This document shows, in pieces, positions 32,663 to 40,232 of a stretch of DNA of 64,000 nucleotides (the stretch's first letter is position 1; every line of letters starts with the position of its first letter). Location of the stretch: NCBI RefSeq assembly GCF_027945075.1, contig NZ_CP116034.1, positions 186,001 to 250,000 of the forward strand, read 5' to 3'. The position numbers and the translations under genes were made by a program. This DNA is from Chryseobacterium sp. CY350. Its GTDB lineage: Bacteria; Bacteroidota; Bacteroidia; Flavobacteriales; Weeksellaceae. A model generated the notes under the pieces. That model saw nothing but the letters and a program-made list of their open reading frames with translations, did no database searches and was not told the origin of the DNA.

Positions 32663-33022
32663 TTAACTGAAGAGGGGCGGATGAAAAATGGTGAAAATGT
32701 ATCTTGAATGATACAAATTAATATATTCTGTAATGTATTGTACAGAATCAATGTATTCTGTTCCACTATCGAATGAAAAAATATCATTGGGAACAAAAAT
32801 ATCCAAACTAATCACTTTTGCGAATGTTTGTGTGGACTGTTTTTCAGTATTTGAAAGTTCTTTTGCTAAAAAGCACTTTCCGTTACATGATAATTCGGGT
32901 TTATCTCTGTTTTCACATAAGTTCTCAACGATATAATCATAGTTGACTACATAGTTGTAGACCGGCATGATCGGCCGTACAGCAATGGTAAAAACAATAA
33001 ATAAAGATAGTAGAAGTCTCAT
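32663..33022 (-). CDS. small membrane-anchored CNGKC-motif protein (paralogue)
   Basis: A 119-residue protein with an N-terminal hydrophobic leader (M-R-L-L-L-S-L-F-I-V-F). It has the block N-Y-D-Y-I-V-E-N-L-C-E-N followed by C-N-G-K-C (Cys36, 46, 50) and K-E-L, and the tail F-H-P-P-L-F-S. The same block occurs in the gene at 31213-31548, so the two flank the SCO1/YHS pair as a duplicated family. Metal binding by the three Cys is inferred from motif and context. First gene of the apparent copper operon. Confidence 0.7.
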   Translation of the reverse strand: MRLLLSLFIVFTIAVRPIMPVYNYVVNYDYIVENLCENRDKPELSCNGKCFLAKELSNTEKQSTQTFAKVISLDIFVPNDIFSFDSGTEYIDSVQYITEYINLYHSRYIFTIFHPPLFS

Positions 33023-33123
33023 TAGATTCTGCGATGATAAAATTACTACTCTTTGGTCATATAGTAAGTATGAATATTATCAGTTGAAGTCGATTTATTT
33101 TTGATTTTGTGTTATATTATAAA

Positions 33124-33450
33124 TTAAGCAAGATGATTAAGTCCAAATGTGGCTAACTGCTCAATAATTGGTAATGTGCTTAAGCCTTTTTCAGACAATG
33201 TATATTCCACTTTCGGCGGAATTTGAGGAAAAGATTTTTTTTGAACCAGTTCGTGCTCTATCAATCTATTCAATTCCTGAATAAGCATTTTTTCACTGAT
33301 TCCCGGGATTTTCCGCTTTAATTCCCCGTACCTTACTTTCTCATCATTGATCTGGTATAAAATCAATAAAGTCCATTTTCCGCTTAAAAGCTGAAGAGAT
33401 TTTCGGACAGGACAGTTTTCGTCACAAATATTAATATCGCTTAAATTCAT
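33124..33450 (-). CDS. HxlR family transcriptional regulator
   Basis: A 108-residue winged-helix regulator with the defining core C-P-V-R-K-S-L-Q-L-L-S-G-K-W-T-L-L-I-L (13-31) and the wing region K-V-E-Y-T-L-S-E-K-G. Cys9 and Cys13 near the N-terminus may sense electrophiles or quinones, as in YodB and HypR. Inverted and direct motifs around its own promoter (33476-33516) suggest autoregulation. No divergent partner gene follows, so targets lie elsewhere or downstream. Confidence 0.87.
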   Translation of the reverse strand: MNLSDINICDENCPVRKSLQLLSGKWTLLILYQINDEKVRYGELKRKIPGISEKMLIQELNRLIEHELVQKKSFPQIPPKVEYTLSEKGLSTLPIIEQLATFGLNHLA

Positions 33451-33475
33451 TGATATAACGTATTTCTTACCTTTT

Positions 33476-33516
33476 GGTATGTACCTGATTATGTGTAATG
33501 TACAGTTGCAAAGGTA
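33476..33516 (-). promoter_or_regulatory. hxlR promoter with likely operator
   Basis: The minus-strand -7 box TACCTTTG is at 33516 to 33509. Between it and the start codon lie GGTATGTACC (33476-33485) and a second ATGTAC (about 33498-33503), a pattern resembling HxlR-type operators. Confidence 0.45.
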
Positions 33517-33659
33517 AGCTAAAATATGCTATAGTCAAATTTCAGCATGAATTGAATGGAATCTTGTAAGTCGAAGAGACAATTCATGTCCTTTATCAAT
33601 GCTTCCCAATTGGTTAAATACGCAGCTTAAGAATTGTTATAAATCTGTTTGTAATAAGT

Positions 33660-34517
33660 TTACACCGTGCTTAGACTTTCCAGATATTCGGAGGTAGTCA
33701 TTCCTGTCTGCATTTTAAAAAATCTCATCATATGCCCCGGTTCAGCGTAGTTCAAATCAAAAGATATTTCCGAAACTGTTTTATTAGAGTAAACCAATCT
33801 ATCTTTTATTTCGGCCAATAAACGCTGTTTTAGAAGTTCTGTAGCAGTCACATTATATTGTTCCTTGACTGCCTTATTAAGGGTAATTCTGCTGATATTT
33901 AATAAAACGGTGTAATCTTCAATATTTTTTTTCTGACAGATGTGTTTCTCGAGAAGAGATTTATATTGTACTGCATAATTTTTATCGTCCTTCTCAATCA
34001 TTAGATCATTAGCAGAGGCATACCGTCGATTTATGGTTTGTAAAAGATAGTACAGGATCGACCTGATAATGTGAACGCTGTCTTTTTTTGTGTGCACAAG
34101 TTCAGTTTTGATTTCTACCAGAAATTCATTGAACCTTTTCATTTCAGAATCACTCACATTGAGAAGTAACTCATGGTTGAGCTGATAAAAAAACAGCATT
34201 TTGTGAGTGAAAAATTTATCAGCAAAGAATTCATTGAGAAAGTCTTCCCTGAATATTAAAGTTTTGAACTCAAGTCCATCTTGCTTAATTTTCCAGGCTC
34301 TCTTTTGAAAAGCTGAGATAAATACGATTGAGTTATCGTGAATATTAATTTTGGTATCATTAATATGTACTGTACCCTCAGCTTTCGAAAAAAAAACAAC
34401 CTCAAAATAGTCAGTATTATGTACATCGGTCTGCAGATAATTGATGGTGTCCTGATTCAGAATATTGATGAAAAAATCTACACCGCATTCTGTTTTGTGA
34501 AAATTGATTGTTTTCAT
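33660..34517 (-). CDS. AraC family transcriptional regulator (proposed master of the 34.6-39.5 kb regulon)
   Basis: A 285-residue regulator with an N-terminal sensor half and a C-terminal pair of AraC helix-turn-helix units: the first near V-L-L-N-I-S-R-I-T-L-N-K-A-V, the second V-S-E-I-S-F-D-L-N-Y-A-E-P-G-H-M-M-R-F-F. The intergenic region to the divergent cysteine-hydrolase gene holds TATCAAAA-N18-TTTTGATA-type dyad A. Three more copies (35430, 36747, 38632) precede genes further along, all at the same distance from -7 boxes. As the only regulator adjacent to this set it is the prime candidate to bind them. Confidence 0.85.
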   Translation of the reverse strand: MKTINFHKTECGVDFFINILNQDTINYLQTDVHNTDYFEVVFFSKAEGTVHINDTKINIHDNSIVFISAFQKRAWKIKQDGLEFKTLIFREDFLNEFFADKFFTHKMLFFYQLNHELLLNVSDSEMKRFNEFLVEIKTELVHTKKDSVHIIRSILYYLLQTINRRYASANDLMIEKDDKNYAVQYKSLLEKHICQKKNIEDYTVLLNISRITLNKAVKEQYNVTATELLKQRLLAEIKDRLVYSNKTVSEISFDLNYAEPGHMMRFFKMQTGMTTSEYLESLSTV

Positions 34518-34533
34518 AATAACTTTAAAGAAT

Positions 34534-34541
34534 CAAAGATA
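34534..34541 (-). promoter_or_regulatory. -7 box of the araC-type gene (TATCTTTG)
   Basis: On the minus strand TATCTTTG (34541 to 34534) lies 16 bp before the AraC gene's ATG, back to back with the cysteine-hydrolase promoter. Confidence 0.5.
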
Positions 34542-34616
34542 CAATGAAATAGTTATGATTAGAATGAAATGCGACTTAAACCGGATATTTCACTTTCCGA
34601 TATATCATAATTTCCC

Positions 34617-34682
34617 TTATCAAAATGACATTTTTTCGTAATCATTTGATATAGACACACATTCAATCAGGTGGTAATTTTG
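34617..34682 (+). promoter_or_regulatory. AraC-regulon promoter A
   Basis: TTATCAAAATG (34617-34627), ATTTGATAT (34644-34652) and the -7 box TAATTTTG (34675-34682). The first element starts 58 bp before the -7 box, as in promoters B, C and D. No TTG is present at the normal -33 position, consistent with dependence on an activator. Confidence 0.75.
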
Positions 34683-34703
34683 CGTTATAATAAATATCTA
34701 ATT

Positions 34704-35261
34704 ATGAGCAAACAAGCATTAATTATCATCGATATCCAGAATGAATATTTTGAAAACGGAAATCTCACATTGGTCAATCCTGTTGAGGCAAGTCTGAATG
34801 CTGGTAAAGTTCTTGAGCATTTTCGTGCAAAAAAGTTGCCTATTGCACACATTCAGCATCTATCGGCTGATCCCGAAGCATTGCCGATTTTTGTAGAGGG
34901 AACGCCTGGAGCTGAAATCCACGAAAATGTAAAACCCTTAAATGGAGAGCAAATCTTTCAAAAGTATTATCCAAACAGTTTTAGAGAAACTGGGCTAGGT
35001 GAATATTTGAAAGAAAACGGCGTGACAGAAGTAATTATCACAGGGATGATGACCCATATGTGTGTTGATGCTACTACTAGAGCAGCATTTGACTTTGGTT
35101 ACAAGTGTACCGTTATCGGTGATGCCTGCGCATCAAAAGATTTGGAAATCAACGGAAAGACGGTAAAGGCCGATGATGTACATCACGCTTTTTTAGCAGC
35201 ATTGGAATTTTTCTACGGCGAAATAAAAACTACGGACGAGTTTTTAAATGCTGTTTCTTAA
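34704..35261 (+). CDS. isochorismatase-like cysteine hydrolase
   Basis: From the ATG at 34704 the protein has 185 residues. The catalytic triad of cysteine hydrolases is visible: Asp10 in I-I-D-I-Q-N-E-Y-F, Lys87 in I-F-Q-K-Y-Y-P and Cys120 in M-M-T-H-M-C-V-D-A-T-T-R. An earlier in-frame ATG (34671) lies inside the promoter and was rejected. Family members hydrolyse amides such as nicotinamide or streptothricin. It is the first unit of the proposed AraC regulon and divergent from the regulator. A decayed relative exists at 1791-1994. Confidence 0.87.
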   Translation: MSKQALIIIDIQNEYFENGNLTLVNPVEASLNAGKVLEHFRAKKLPIAHIQHLSADPEALPIFVEGTPGAEIHENVKPLNGEQIFQKYYPNSFRETGLGEYLKENGVTEVIITGMMTHMCVDATTRAAFDFGYKCTVIGDACASKDLEINGKTVKADDVHHAFLAALEFFYGEIKTTDEFLNAVS

Positions 35262-35291
35262 TCAGTAGAAAACATTTTCTAACAATAGAAG

Positions 35292-35330
35292 AATATCCTT
35301 GACAATTAATTTGTTAAGGATATTTTTAAT
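35292..35330 (+). terminator. Rho-independent terminator
   Basis: AATATCCTT (35292-35300) pairs with AAGGATATT (35316-35324), with further pairing of ACAA and TTTGT inside, and is followed by T-rich sequence. It ends the cysteine-hydrolase unit. Confidence 0.65.
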
Positions 35331-35429
35331 TATACACGAAGGTCAATCCAAACAGCAGAGAACAACATGAAGCATAAAGTGTGACTCAATCAAGTAATAG
35401 ATTTCCGGAAAAATCATTTCTCTGTTGGT

Positions 35430-35495
35430 TTATCAAAATGGTATTTCTTATCTGTTTTTTGATATCTAACTAGTTTAAGAACCGGGGTAATTTTG
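35430..35495 (+). promoter_or_regulatory. AraC-regulon promoter B
   Basis: TTATCAAAATG (35430-35440), TTTTGATAT (35457-35465) and TAATTTTG (35488-35495). Here the dyad TATCAAAA-N18-TTTTGATA is perfect. Spacing to -7 is 58 bp, the same as the other three copies. Confidence 0.75.
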
Positions 35496-35520
35496 CACTA
35501 TAATTTAAAATCAAGAGGTT

Positions 35521-36633
35521 ATGAAAAATACAACAGCTGATAAAAATAAAAAAACTGCTTTTTCTCCACTGTTAAAACAAGGAAATGCACCTGTACCCCT
35601 ATCAATTCTTGACGTGTCTACTACAGGAAAAGGTCATTCTGCTATAGAAGCCATAGAAACGAGTATTAAGTTGGCAAAATATGCAGACCAGCGTGGATTT
35701 GGTCGTTATTGGGTAGCAGAGCATCATGGAATGCCAGCCGTTTCTACTTCGTCGCCCGCTGTATTGCTGTCCAGACTTATCGGAGAAACTCAGAATATAC
35801 GGTTGGGATCTGGCGGGATGATGTTACCTAACTTTCCTCCATTGGTCGTTGCTGAACAATTCGGGATGCTTCAGGCGATGGCTCCCGGACGTATAGATCT
35901 TGGAATTGGACGTGCTCCCGGAACCAATGGGCTTACAGCGTCAGCACTTCGCCGTGGTCATATAGGTGCTGAAGATTTTCCTGAGCAATTAGAGGAATTA
36001 CTGCATTTTCTTGAAGACGATTTTCCGGCAGGAAATAAGTACAAAGAAAAAGTTTTTGCTGTTCCGGGACCCGGACAGGATAAAGAAAACGGTATTGAAA
36101 GATCTTTTGACGCGCCATCTGTATGGCTTTTGGGATCATCGGGATACTCAGCTCAGTTGGCGGGTAAATTAGGTTTGCCTTTTGCATTTGCGGCACAGCT
36201 GGCTCCGGAGAATTTATCAATTGCTTTTGATCTATACAGGAAGAATTTCAGACCTTCAGAAATTCTGGATCATCCTTATACTATCGCATCATTTTCAGTA
36301 TTTGCGGCGGACAGTGAAGAAGAAGCAAGAATCCAGACGCATTCTTTTTCGCATAGTATGCTTCGGATGATGAAAGGTGAATCGTACGTCATCCCTTCAC
36401 CTGAAGAATTAAAAAATTACAACTATTCTGAATATGAAAGCTATGTGTTGGACAGCTGGAATCAAAAAATGATTCAGGGAACTGCCGATCAGGTCGTCGC
36501 CGGACTTAATGAGTTTCAAAAGATATCGGGAGCTGATGAACTGATGATCGCTAATTTGGGATATTCGCCGGAAGGTATTTTACATTCTGCTGCATTGATA
36601 GCAGATGCTTACAATATGCCTAATATTTATTAG
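35521..36633 (+). CDS. LLM class flavin-dependent oxidoreductase (luciferase-like)
   Basis: A 370-residue bacterial-luciferase-like monooxygenase. Conserved blocks are P-L-S-I-L-D (26-31), the F-G-R-Y-W-V-A-E-H-H-G-M-P strand, I-R-L-G-S-G-G-M-M-L-P-N and A-P-G-R-I-D-L-G-I-G-R-A-P-G. These fit the MsnO8/YvbT-like branch using reduced FMN, often against alkanesulfonates or aldehydes. It is single under promoter B of the AraC regulon, between the cysteine hydrolase and the secreted MBL hydrolase. Substrate unknown, but co-regulation suggests degradation of one compound. Confidence 0.88.
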   Translation: MKNTTADKNKKTAFSPLLKQGNAPVPLSILDVSTTGKGHSAIEAIETSIKLAKYADQRGFGRYWVAEHHGMPAVSTSSPAVLLSRLIGETQNIRLGSGGMMLPNFPPLVVAEQFGMLQAMAPGRIDLGIGRAPGTNGLTASALRRGHIGAEDFPEQLEELLHFLEDDFPAGNKYKEKVFAVPGPGQDKENGIERSFDAPSVWLLGSSGYSAQLAGKLGLPFAFAAQLAPENLSIAFDLYRKNFRPSEILDHPYTIASFSVFAADSEEEARIQTHSFSHSMLRMMKGESYVIPSPEELKNYNYSEYESYVLDSWNQKMIQGTADQVVAGLNEFQKISGADELMIANLGYSPEGILHSAALIADAYNMPNIY

Positions 36634-36746
36634 GAGAATATTTACATATAAAAGTTAAATTGATTCAAAGAGATTAAAAAAGCATCATCTCGAATCTCAT
36701 TCATTCAACATAATTAAAAGCGGTGAAATTTGGAAATATAAGCAGG

Positions 36747-36812
36747 TTATCAAAATGGCAGTAAATCGCATCATTTAGATACTGTAAGGATATGTTCTTA
36801 GTAAGACCTTTG
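36747..36812 (+). promoter_or_regulatory. AraC-regulon promoter C
   Basis: TTATCAAAATG (36747-36757), TTTAGATAC (36774-36782) and GACCTTTG (36805-36812) as a weakened -7 box. Offsets equal those of the other copies: the second element at +27 and the -7 box at +58. Confidence 0.7.
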
Positions 36813-36884
36813 CAGTGTAATCATTTCTGTAAAATCGTCGCTGAAAGAATTGAGATTATTAATAAAATATAAAAAAAGAATATT

Positions 36885-37724
36885 ATGAAAAAAGTAATTG
36901 TAGCATTTGCACTGACACTGTCATCTGTCTTTTCATTCGGACAGACAAAATCTGATACAAAACCCACTGTCCAGTTAGTTAGAAATGCGACCCTGGTCAT
37001 TGACTACGCAGGAAAAAAAATATTGGTTGATCCTATGCTGTCTCCTAAAGGAGCCATTGATTCATGGGCGGGTATTCAAAAAAATCCTACGGTTGAACTG
37101 ACAATGCCTGTAGAAGAAATTGTGAAGGACATTGATCTCGTTATTGTAACCCATACTCACGAAGATCATTTTGACAAGCCTGCAAGCAGCACCCTAAATA
37201 AATCTGTAGAACTGATCATGCAACCTGCCGATAAAGAATTTTTCAAAAAAGAAGGCTTTATCAATGCTACTGTTGTAGAAGGTCAAAAAGTATGGAACGG
37301 CATCACTATAAACCGTGTGGAAGGAAAACATGGTTCCGGTAAGGTGTTAGAAATGATGGGTAAAACATCAGGATTTGTTTTACAAGCTAAAAACCAACCT
37401 ACGGTTTACATTGTAGGAGATACGATCTGGAATGAAGATATTAAAAAAGATATTGAAACATTCAAACCCGATTATATTATTGTTAATTCTGGGGGAGCGC
37501 TGATGAAAGACTTTAGTGATACACCGATCATTATGAATGAAGTGCAGACGATGGCTTTGATAGCTGCCAGTGGAAAAGCAAAAGTAATAGCAGTTCACAT
37601 GGATGCATTGGATCATTGCTTTACGACCAGAGCCATTCTGAAAAAGAAAGCTTCAGAATTGAAAATCGGACAAGATAAATTGATCATTCCCGAAGACGGA
37701 GAAAAACTGATTCTATCTCTTTAG
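36885..37724 (+). CDS. MBL-fold metallo-hydrolase, exported
   Basis: A 279-residue hydrolase with signal peptide (1-19, ending F-S-F-G) and the metal motif H-T-H-E-D-H (90-95). The mature start L-V-R-N-A-T-L-V-I-D-Y-A-G-K-K-I-L-V-D-P is almost the same as in the cytosolic paralogue at 19041-19808, so the two are duplicates sent to different compartments. Later ligands are in E-G-K-H-G-S-G, V-G-D-T-I-W and A-V-H-M-D-A. Controlled from promoter C; terminated by the hairpin at 37755-37787. Confidence 0.86.
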   Translation: MKKVIVAFALTLSSVFSFGQTKSDTKPTVQLVRNATLVIDYAGKKILVDPMLSPKGAIDSWAGIQKNPTVELTMPVEEIVKDIDLVIVTHTHEDHFDKPASSTLNKSVELIMQPADKEFFKKEGFINATVVEGQKVWNGITINRVEGKHGSGKVLEMMGKTSGFVLQAKNQPTVYIVGDTIWNEDIKKDIETFKPDYIIVNSGGALMKDFSDTPIIMNEVQTMALIAASGKAKVIAVHMDALDHCFTTRAILKKKASELKIGQDKLIIPEDGEKLILSL

Positions 37725-37754
37725 TCGTACAGCATAAAATTGATGAATACAAGA

Positions 37755-37787
37755 GACAAAACCTACTTTAATTGAGTAGGTTTTGTC
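37755..37787. terminator. bidirectional terminator
   Basis: GACAAAACCTACT (37755-37767) and AGTAGGTTTTGTC (37775-37787) pair perfectly over 13 bp with flanking T and A tracts. It lies between the convergent MBL and lipoprotein genes. Confidence 0.85.
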
Positions 37788-37801
37788 TTTTAATATTTTG
37801 G

Positions 37802-38374
37802 TTATTTTACGACTTTGATCAAGCTGATATATTTCAATCCACATTCAGCAAACTTTTCATAATCATTCATTGCGTTGCCATAGTTTTGAATCATAATTCC
37901 ATTTTTATCCAATGATCCCTGAATCTCGTCAGGAAGAGAAAGATTCTTGTCAATGGCATTGCCCTCTGAATCTACCGCACCAATGTTTTTACTCCATTTT
38001 AAATTTTTTAGCGTAACAAAATAGCCCTCTTTTTTCTCATCCAATGTTAAAGTAGCGAAGTCTGTACGTGTCTGATTATCTGTTATTAAATCATATTTTA
38101 ATTTTCCTTCCGAATAATATAATTTCAGATCCATTTTACAACTGGCATTGTCTTTAGATTGATACAGTCCTTCGACAGCAAAAAGCAGATCATTATTTTC
38201 AGTAATATTTTTTTGAGAAGAATCACGTTGTAAGCTACCATTTTGTTTTGTAAGCGAATCAGGTAAGTTTGCATTAGCCCTTGCTGTATTTTCAACTTGT
38301 TTATCGCCTTTTTTAATGCAAGATTGTATTGCGAGTGCAAAAATGAGCGTAAAGATAATCGTGGTTTTTTTCAT
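37802..38374 (-). CDS. hypothetical lipoprotein
   Basis: A 190-residue protein with lipobox A-I-Q-S-C (Cys19) after a short hydrophobic leader. A polar linker rich in Asn, Gln and Ser (about 20-60) leads to a compact beta-rich domain with two Cys (C-K-M-D-L-K-L and A-E-C-G-L-K-Y) that could form a disulfide. No family is recognised. It lies tail to tail with the MBL gene and is separated from the next unit by 416 bp. It may be a stress-induced surface lipoprotein, but nothing proves it. Confidence 0.6.
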   Translation of the reverse strand: MKKTTIIFTLIFALAIQSCIKKGDKQVENTARANANLPDSLTKQNGSLQRDSSQKNITENNDLLFAVEGLYQSKDNASCKMDLKLYYSEGKLKYDLITDNQTRTDFATLTLDEKKEGYFVTLKNLKWSKNIGAVDSEGNAIDKNLSLPDEIQGSLDKNGIMIQNYGNAMNDYEKFAECGLKYISLIKVVK

Positions 38375-38790
38375 TTATAAAAGATGTATTGTGAAGATTT
38401 GTTTTATTTAATGGACATTTACGAACTAAGGTTAATGTATTGAAAGTAATGCGGAAATTTTTATCAGATAAATAGTTACGGAGATTCAATGATGAAAGAT
38501 ACAGCCAAAAAGCGAGAAATAAATTTTAATATTAAAAGATTCTCAACTATTTTGATATTTAGAAAAGAAGGCCTTTTTAAAGTTCATTATAATAATAAAA
38601 TAGGATCGAAAGAGTGTAGAAAAGATGATACTTATCAAAATGATATTTAAATAAGCGATTTTGGTATATCATAATCAATCCGTGAATTCTATTTTTGACT
38701 TAGATACACGTTTTACCAGAAATGGATATAAATTTTAGTAGATACTCAAAGTGATGAATTTTGAAAAATAGGTGAAGAATTGATAAAAAT
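38375..38790. other. intergenic region carrying regulon promoter D
   Basis: This AT-rich 416-bp stretch holds promoter D (38632-38697) and an extra half-site-like TTTTGATAT about 70 bp upstream of it. Otherwise it shows no reading frame or structured element. Confidence 0.5.
38632..38697 (+). promoter_or_regulatory. AraC-regulon promoter D
   Basis: TTATCAAAATG (38632-38642), TTTTGGTAT (38659-38667) and TATTTTTG (38690-38697). Offsets +27 and +58 match promoters A, B and C exactly. It precedes the HAD phosphatase gene by 93 bp. Confidence 0.72.
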
Positions 38791-39471
38791 ATGAAAAACA
38801 GTAAATTAGATCTCAAGGCGATCATTTTTGATATGGATGGGGTTTTGATCAATACAGAACCGCAATATGAAAATTTTTGGAGAACCGCTGCCAAGAAATA
38901 TAATGTTTACTTCGAAGGCTTTGAAAAACAGATCCGCGGAATGACAGTAAAAAAATTATTTGAAGGACAATTCAGAGATATTGGCGAGGTCGAGAAAAAG
39001 AATCTTTTAAAAGAATTTAAAGCATTTGAAGATCAGATGTCTTTTCCTGAAATTCCGGGAATTGCTACATTGTTACCGCATTTAAAAGAATCAAAAATAA
39101 AATTAGGATTGGTTACAAGCTCGGATCTGGAAAAATTAACCAGAGTCATCACACAAAAGAACTTAGATCTGTATTTTGATGTGATGATTACAGCCAACGA
39201 TTTTGTTGACGGTAAACCATCGCCTGAATGCTATTTAAAGGCTGCAGATAAGTTAGGCGTTGAGCCCGTAAATTGTATTGTATTTGAAGATTCTTTCGCG
39301 GGTATTTCCGCAGCGAGATCCGCAGGAATGGTCGTGGTGGGAGTTTCTTCTTCACATTCAAAAAGTGAATTAATGAGTGAATGTAATAATGTGGTCGGAG
39401 ATTTCCAGAGAATAGGATTAAAGGAAATAATTGATTTTCATGAATCTGCAGAACTAGAATCTAAAGTCTAA
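38791..39471 (+). CDS. HAD family hydrolase (beta-phosphoglucomutase-like)
   Basis: A 226-residue HAD-IA phosphatase. Motif I D-M-D-G-V (14-18) follows I-I-F; motif II has the serine in V-T-S-S-D-L-E; motif III/IV lies in G-K-P-S-P-E-C-Y and V-F-E-D-S-F-A-G-I-S-A-A-R-S-A-G. The cap between residues 20 and 90 is the small helical type of phosphoglucomutase-like enzymes. It probably dephosphorylates a sugar phosphate or a toxic side product. The last unit controlled by an AraC-regulon promoter (D), it sits 56 bp before a Crp/Fnr regulator. Confidence 0.85.
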   Translation: MKNSKLDLKAIIFDMDGVLINTEPQYENFWRTAAKKYNVYFEGFEKQIRGMTVKKLFEGQFRDIGEVEKKNLLKEFKAFEDQMSFPEIPGIATLLPHLKESKIKLGLVTSSDLEKLTRVITQKNLDLYFDVMITANDFVDGKPSPECYLKAADKLGVEPVNCIVFEDSFAGISAARSAGMVVVGVSSSHSKSELMSECNNVVGDFQRIGLKEIIDFHESAELESKV

Positions 39472-39527
39472 AGAGTTTTCTTATAAAATTAAAAGAGAAT
39501 TTGACTTAAGTTTACAATTTAATAATT

Positions 39528-40157
39528 ATGGAAAACTCGGTATTGGCTTCGGAATTTAAATCATCAAGTGATTTGGTGGAAAAATTATATCAAAACGGCT
39601 TTATCAAAAAGTATCAGCAAGGTGATGTTATTTTAGACGAAAATGCATCAATCCGTGCAATACCCATCGTGATGAAAGGAATGATGAAGGTCATCCGGAC
39701 TGAGCAAGACGGTAGGGAAATTCTACTGTACTACATCAAGGCCGGCGAAAGCTGTATTATGTCTTTCCTTGGCGGGATGCACCATGAGAAAAGCATCCTG
39801 AAAGCAGAAATTGAAGAGGAATCCGAGATCTTGTTTTTGCCTGTAGAAAAAGCATCTCTTTTTATGAAGGACTATCCGGAATGGGTAGATTATATTTTCC
39901 GGCTCTATCACAAGCGTTTTGAAGAATTACTGGACATCATCAATGCCATCGCTTTCAAAAAAGTGGATGAAAGATTACTACAACTGCTTGAGAAAAAGTC
40001 TGAAATTTCTCATTCTAAAACTGTTGTCACCACACACGAGCAACTTGCCAATGAGCTTGGTACAGCTAGAGTAGTGGTTTCAAGACTCCTTAAACAACTC
40101 GAAGATGCCGGTAAATTAAAACTGGGAAGAAATAAAATAGTTCTTTCAGATTCCTAA
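39528..40157 (+). CDS. Crp/Fnr family transcriptional regulator of the sulfur cluster
   Basis: A 209-residue regulator with cyclic-nucleotide-type barrel (G-D-V-I-L-D-E-N-A-S, R-E-I-L-L-Y-Y-I-K-A-G-E-S-C-I-M-S) and a C-terminal HTH with T-H-E-Q-L-A-N-E-L-G-T-A-R-V-V-V-S-R-L-L-K. A Cys in the G-E-S-C-I-M motif may sense persulfides. It heads the cluster of sulfite/thiosulfate transporters, a persulfide dioxygenase-like enzyme and rhodaneses. Two promoters downstream share a 19-base element at class II spacing, so it is the likely activator. Confidence 0.86.
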   Translation: MENSVLASEFKSSSDLVEKLYQNGFIKKYQQGDVILDENASIRAIPIVMKGMMKVIRTEQDGREILLYYIKAGESCIMSFLGGMHHEKSILKAEIEEESEILFLPVEKASLFMKDYPEWVDYIFRLYHKRFEELLDIINAIAFKKVDERLLQLLEKKSEISHSKTVVTTHEQLANELGTARVVVSRLLKQLEDAGKLKLGRNKIVLSDS

Positions 40158-40165
40158 TAACTTTC

Positions 40166-40214
40166 CTTATGTAACAAAAGTAGCGGTGCAGCAATTCTAA
40201 TATTTCCATTTTTG
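40166..40214 (+). promoter_or_regulatory. sulfur-cluster promoter 1 with Crp/Fnr-type site
   Basis: CTTATGTAACAAAAGTAGC (40166-40184) contains the dyad GTAAC-N4-GTAGC. The -7 box CATTTTTG is at 40207-40214, 41 bp after the element starts. The same 19 bases and the same spacing occur at 41049. Confidence 0.7.
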
Positions 40215-40232
40215 CGTTATTAAAGTTAAAGT

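Noticed and set aside
34671..34703. Longer start for the cysteine hydrolase
   Set aside because: It begins upstream of the -7 box TAATTTTG of promoter A; the ATG at 34704 gives the expected N-terminus M-S-K-Q-A-L-I-I-I-D.
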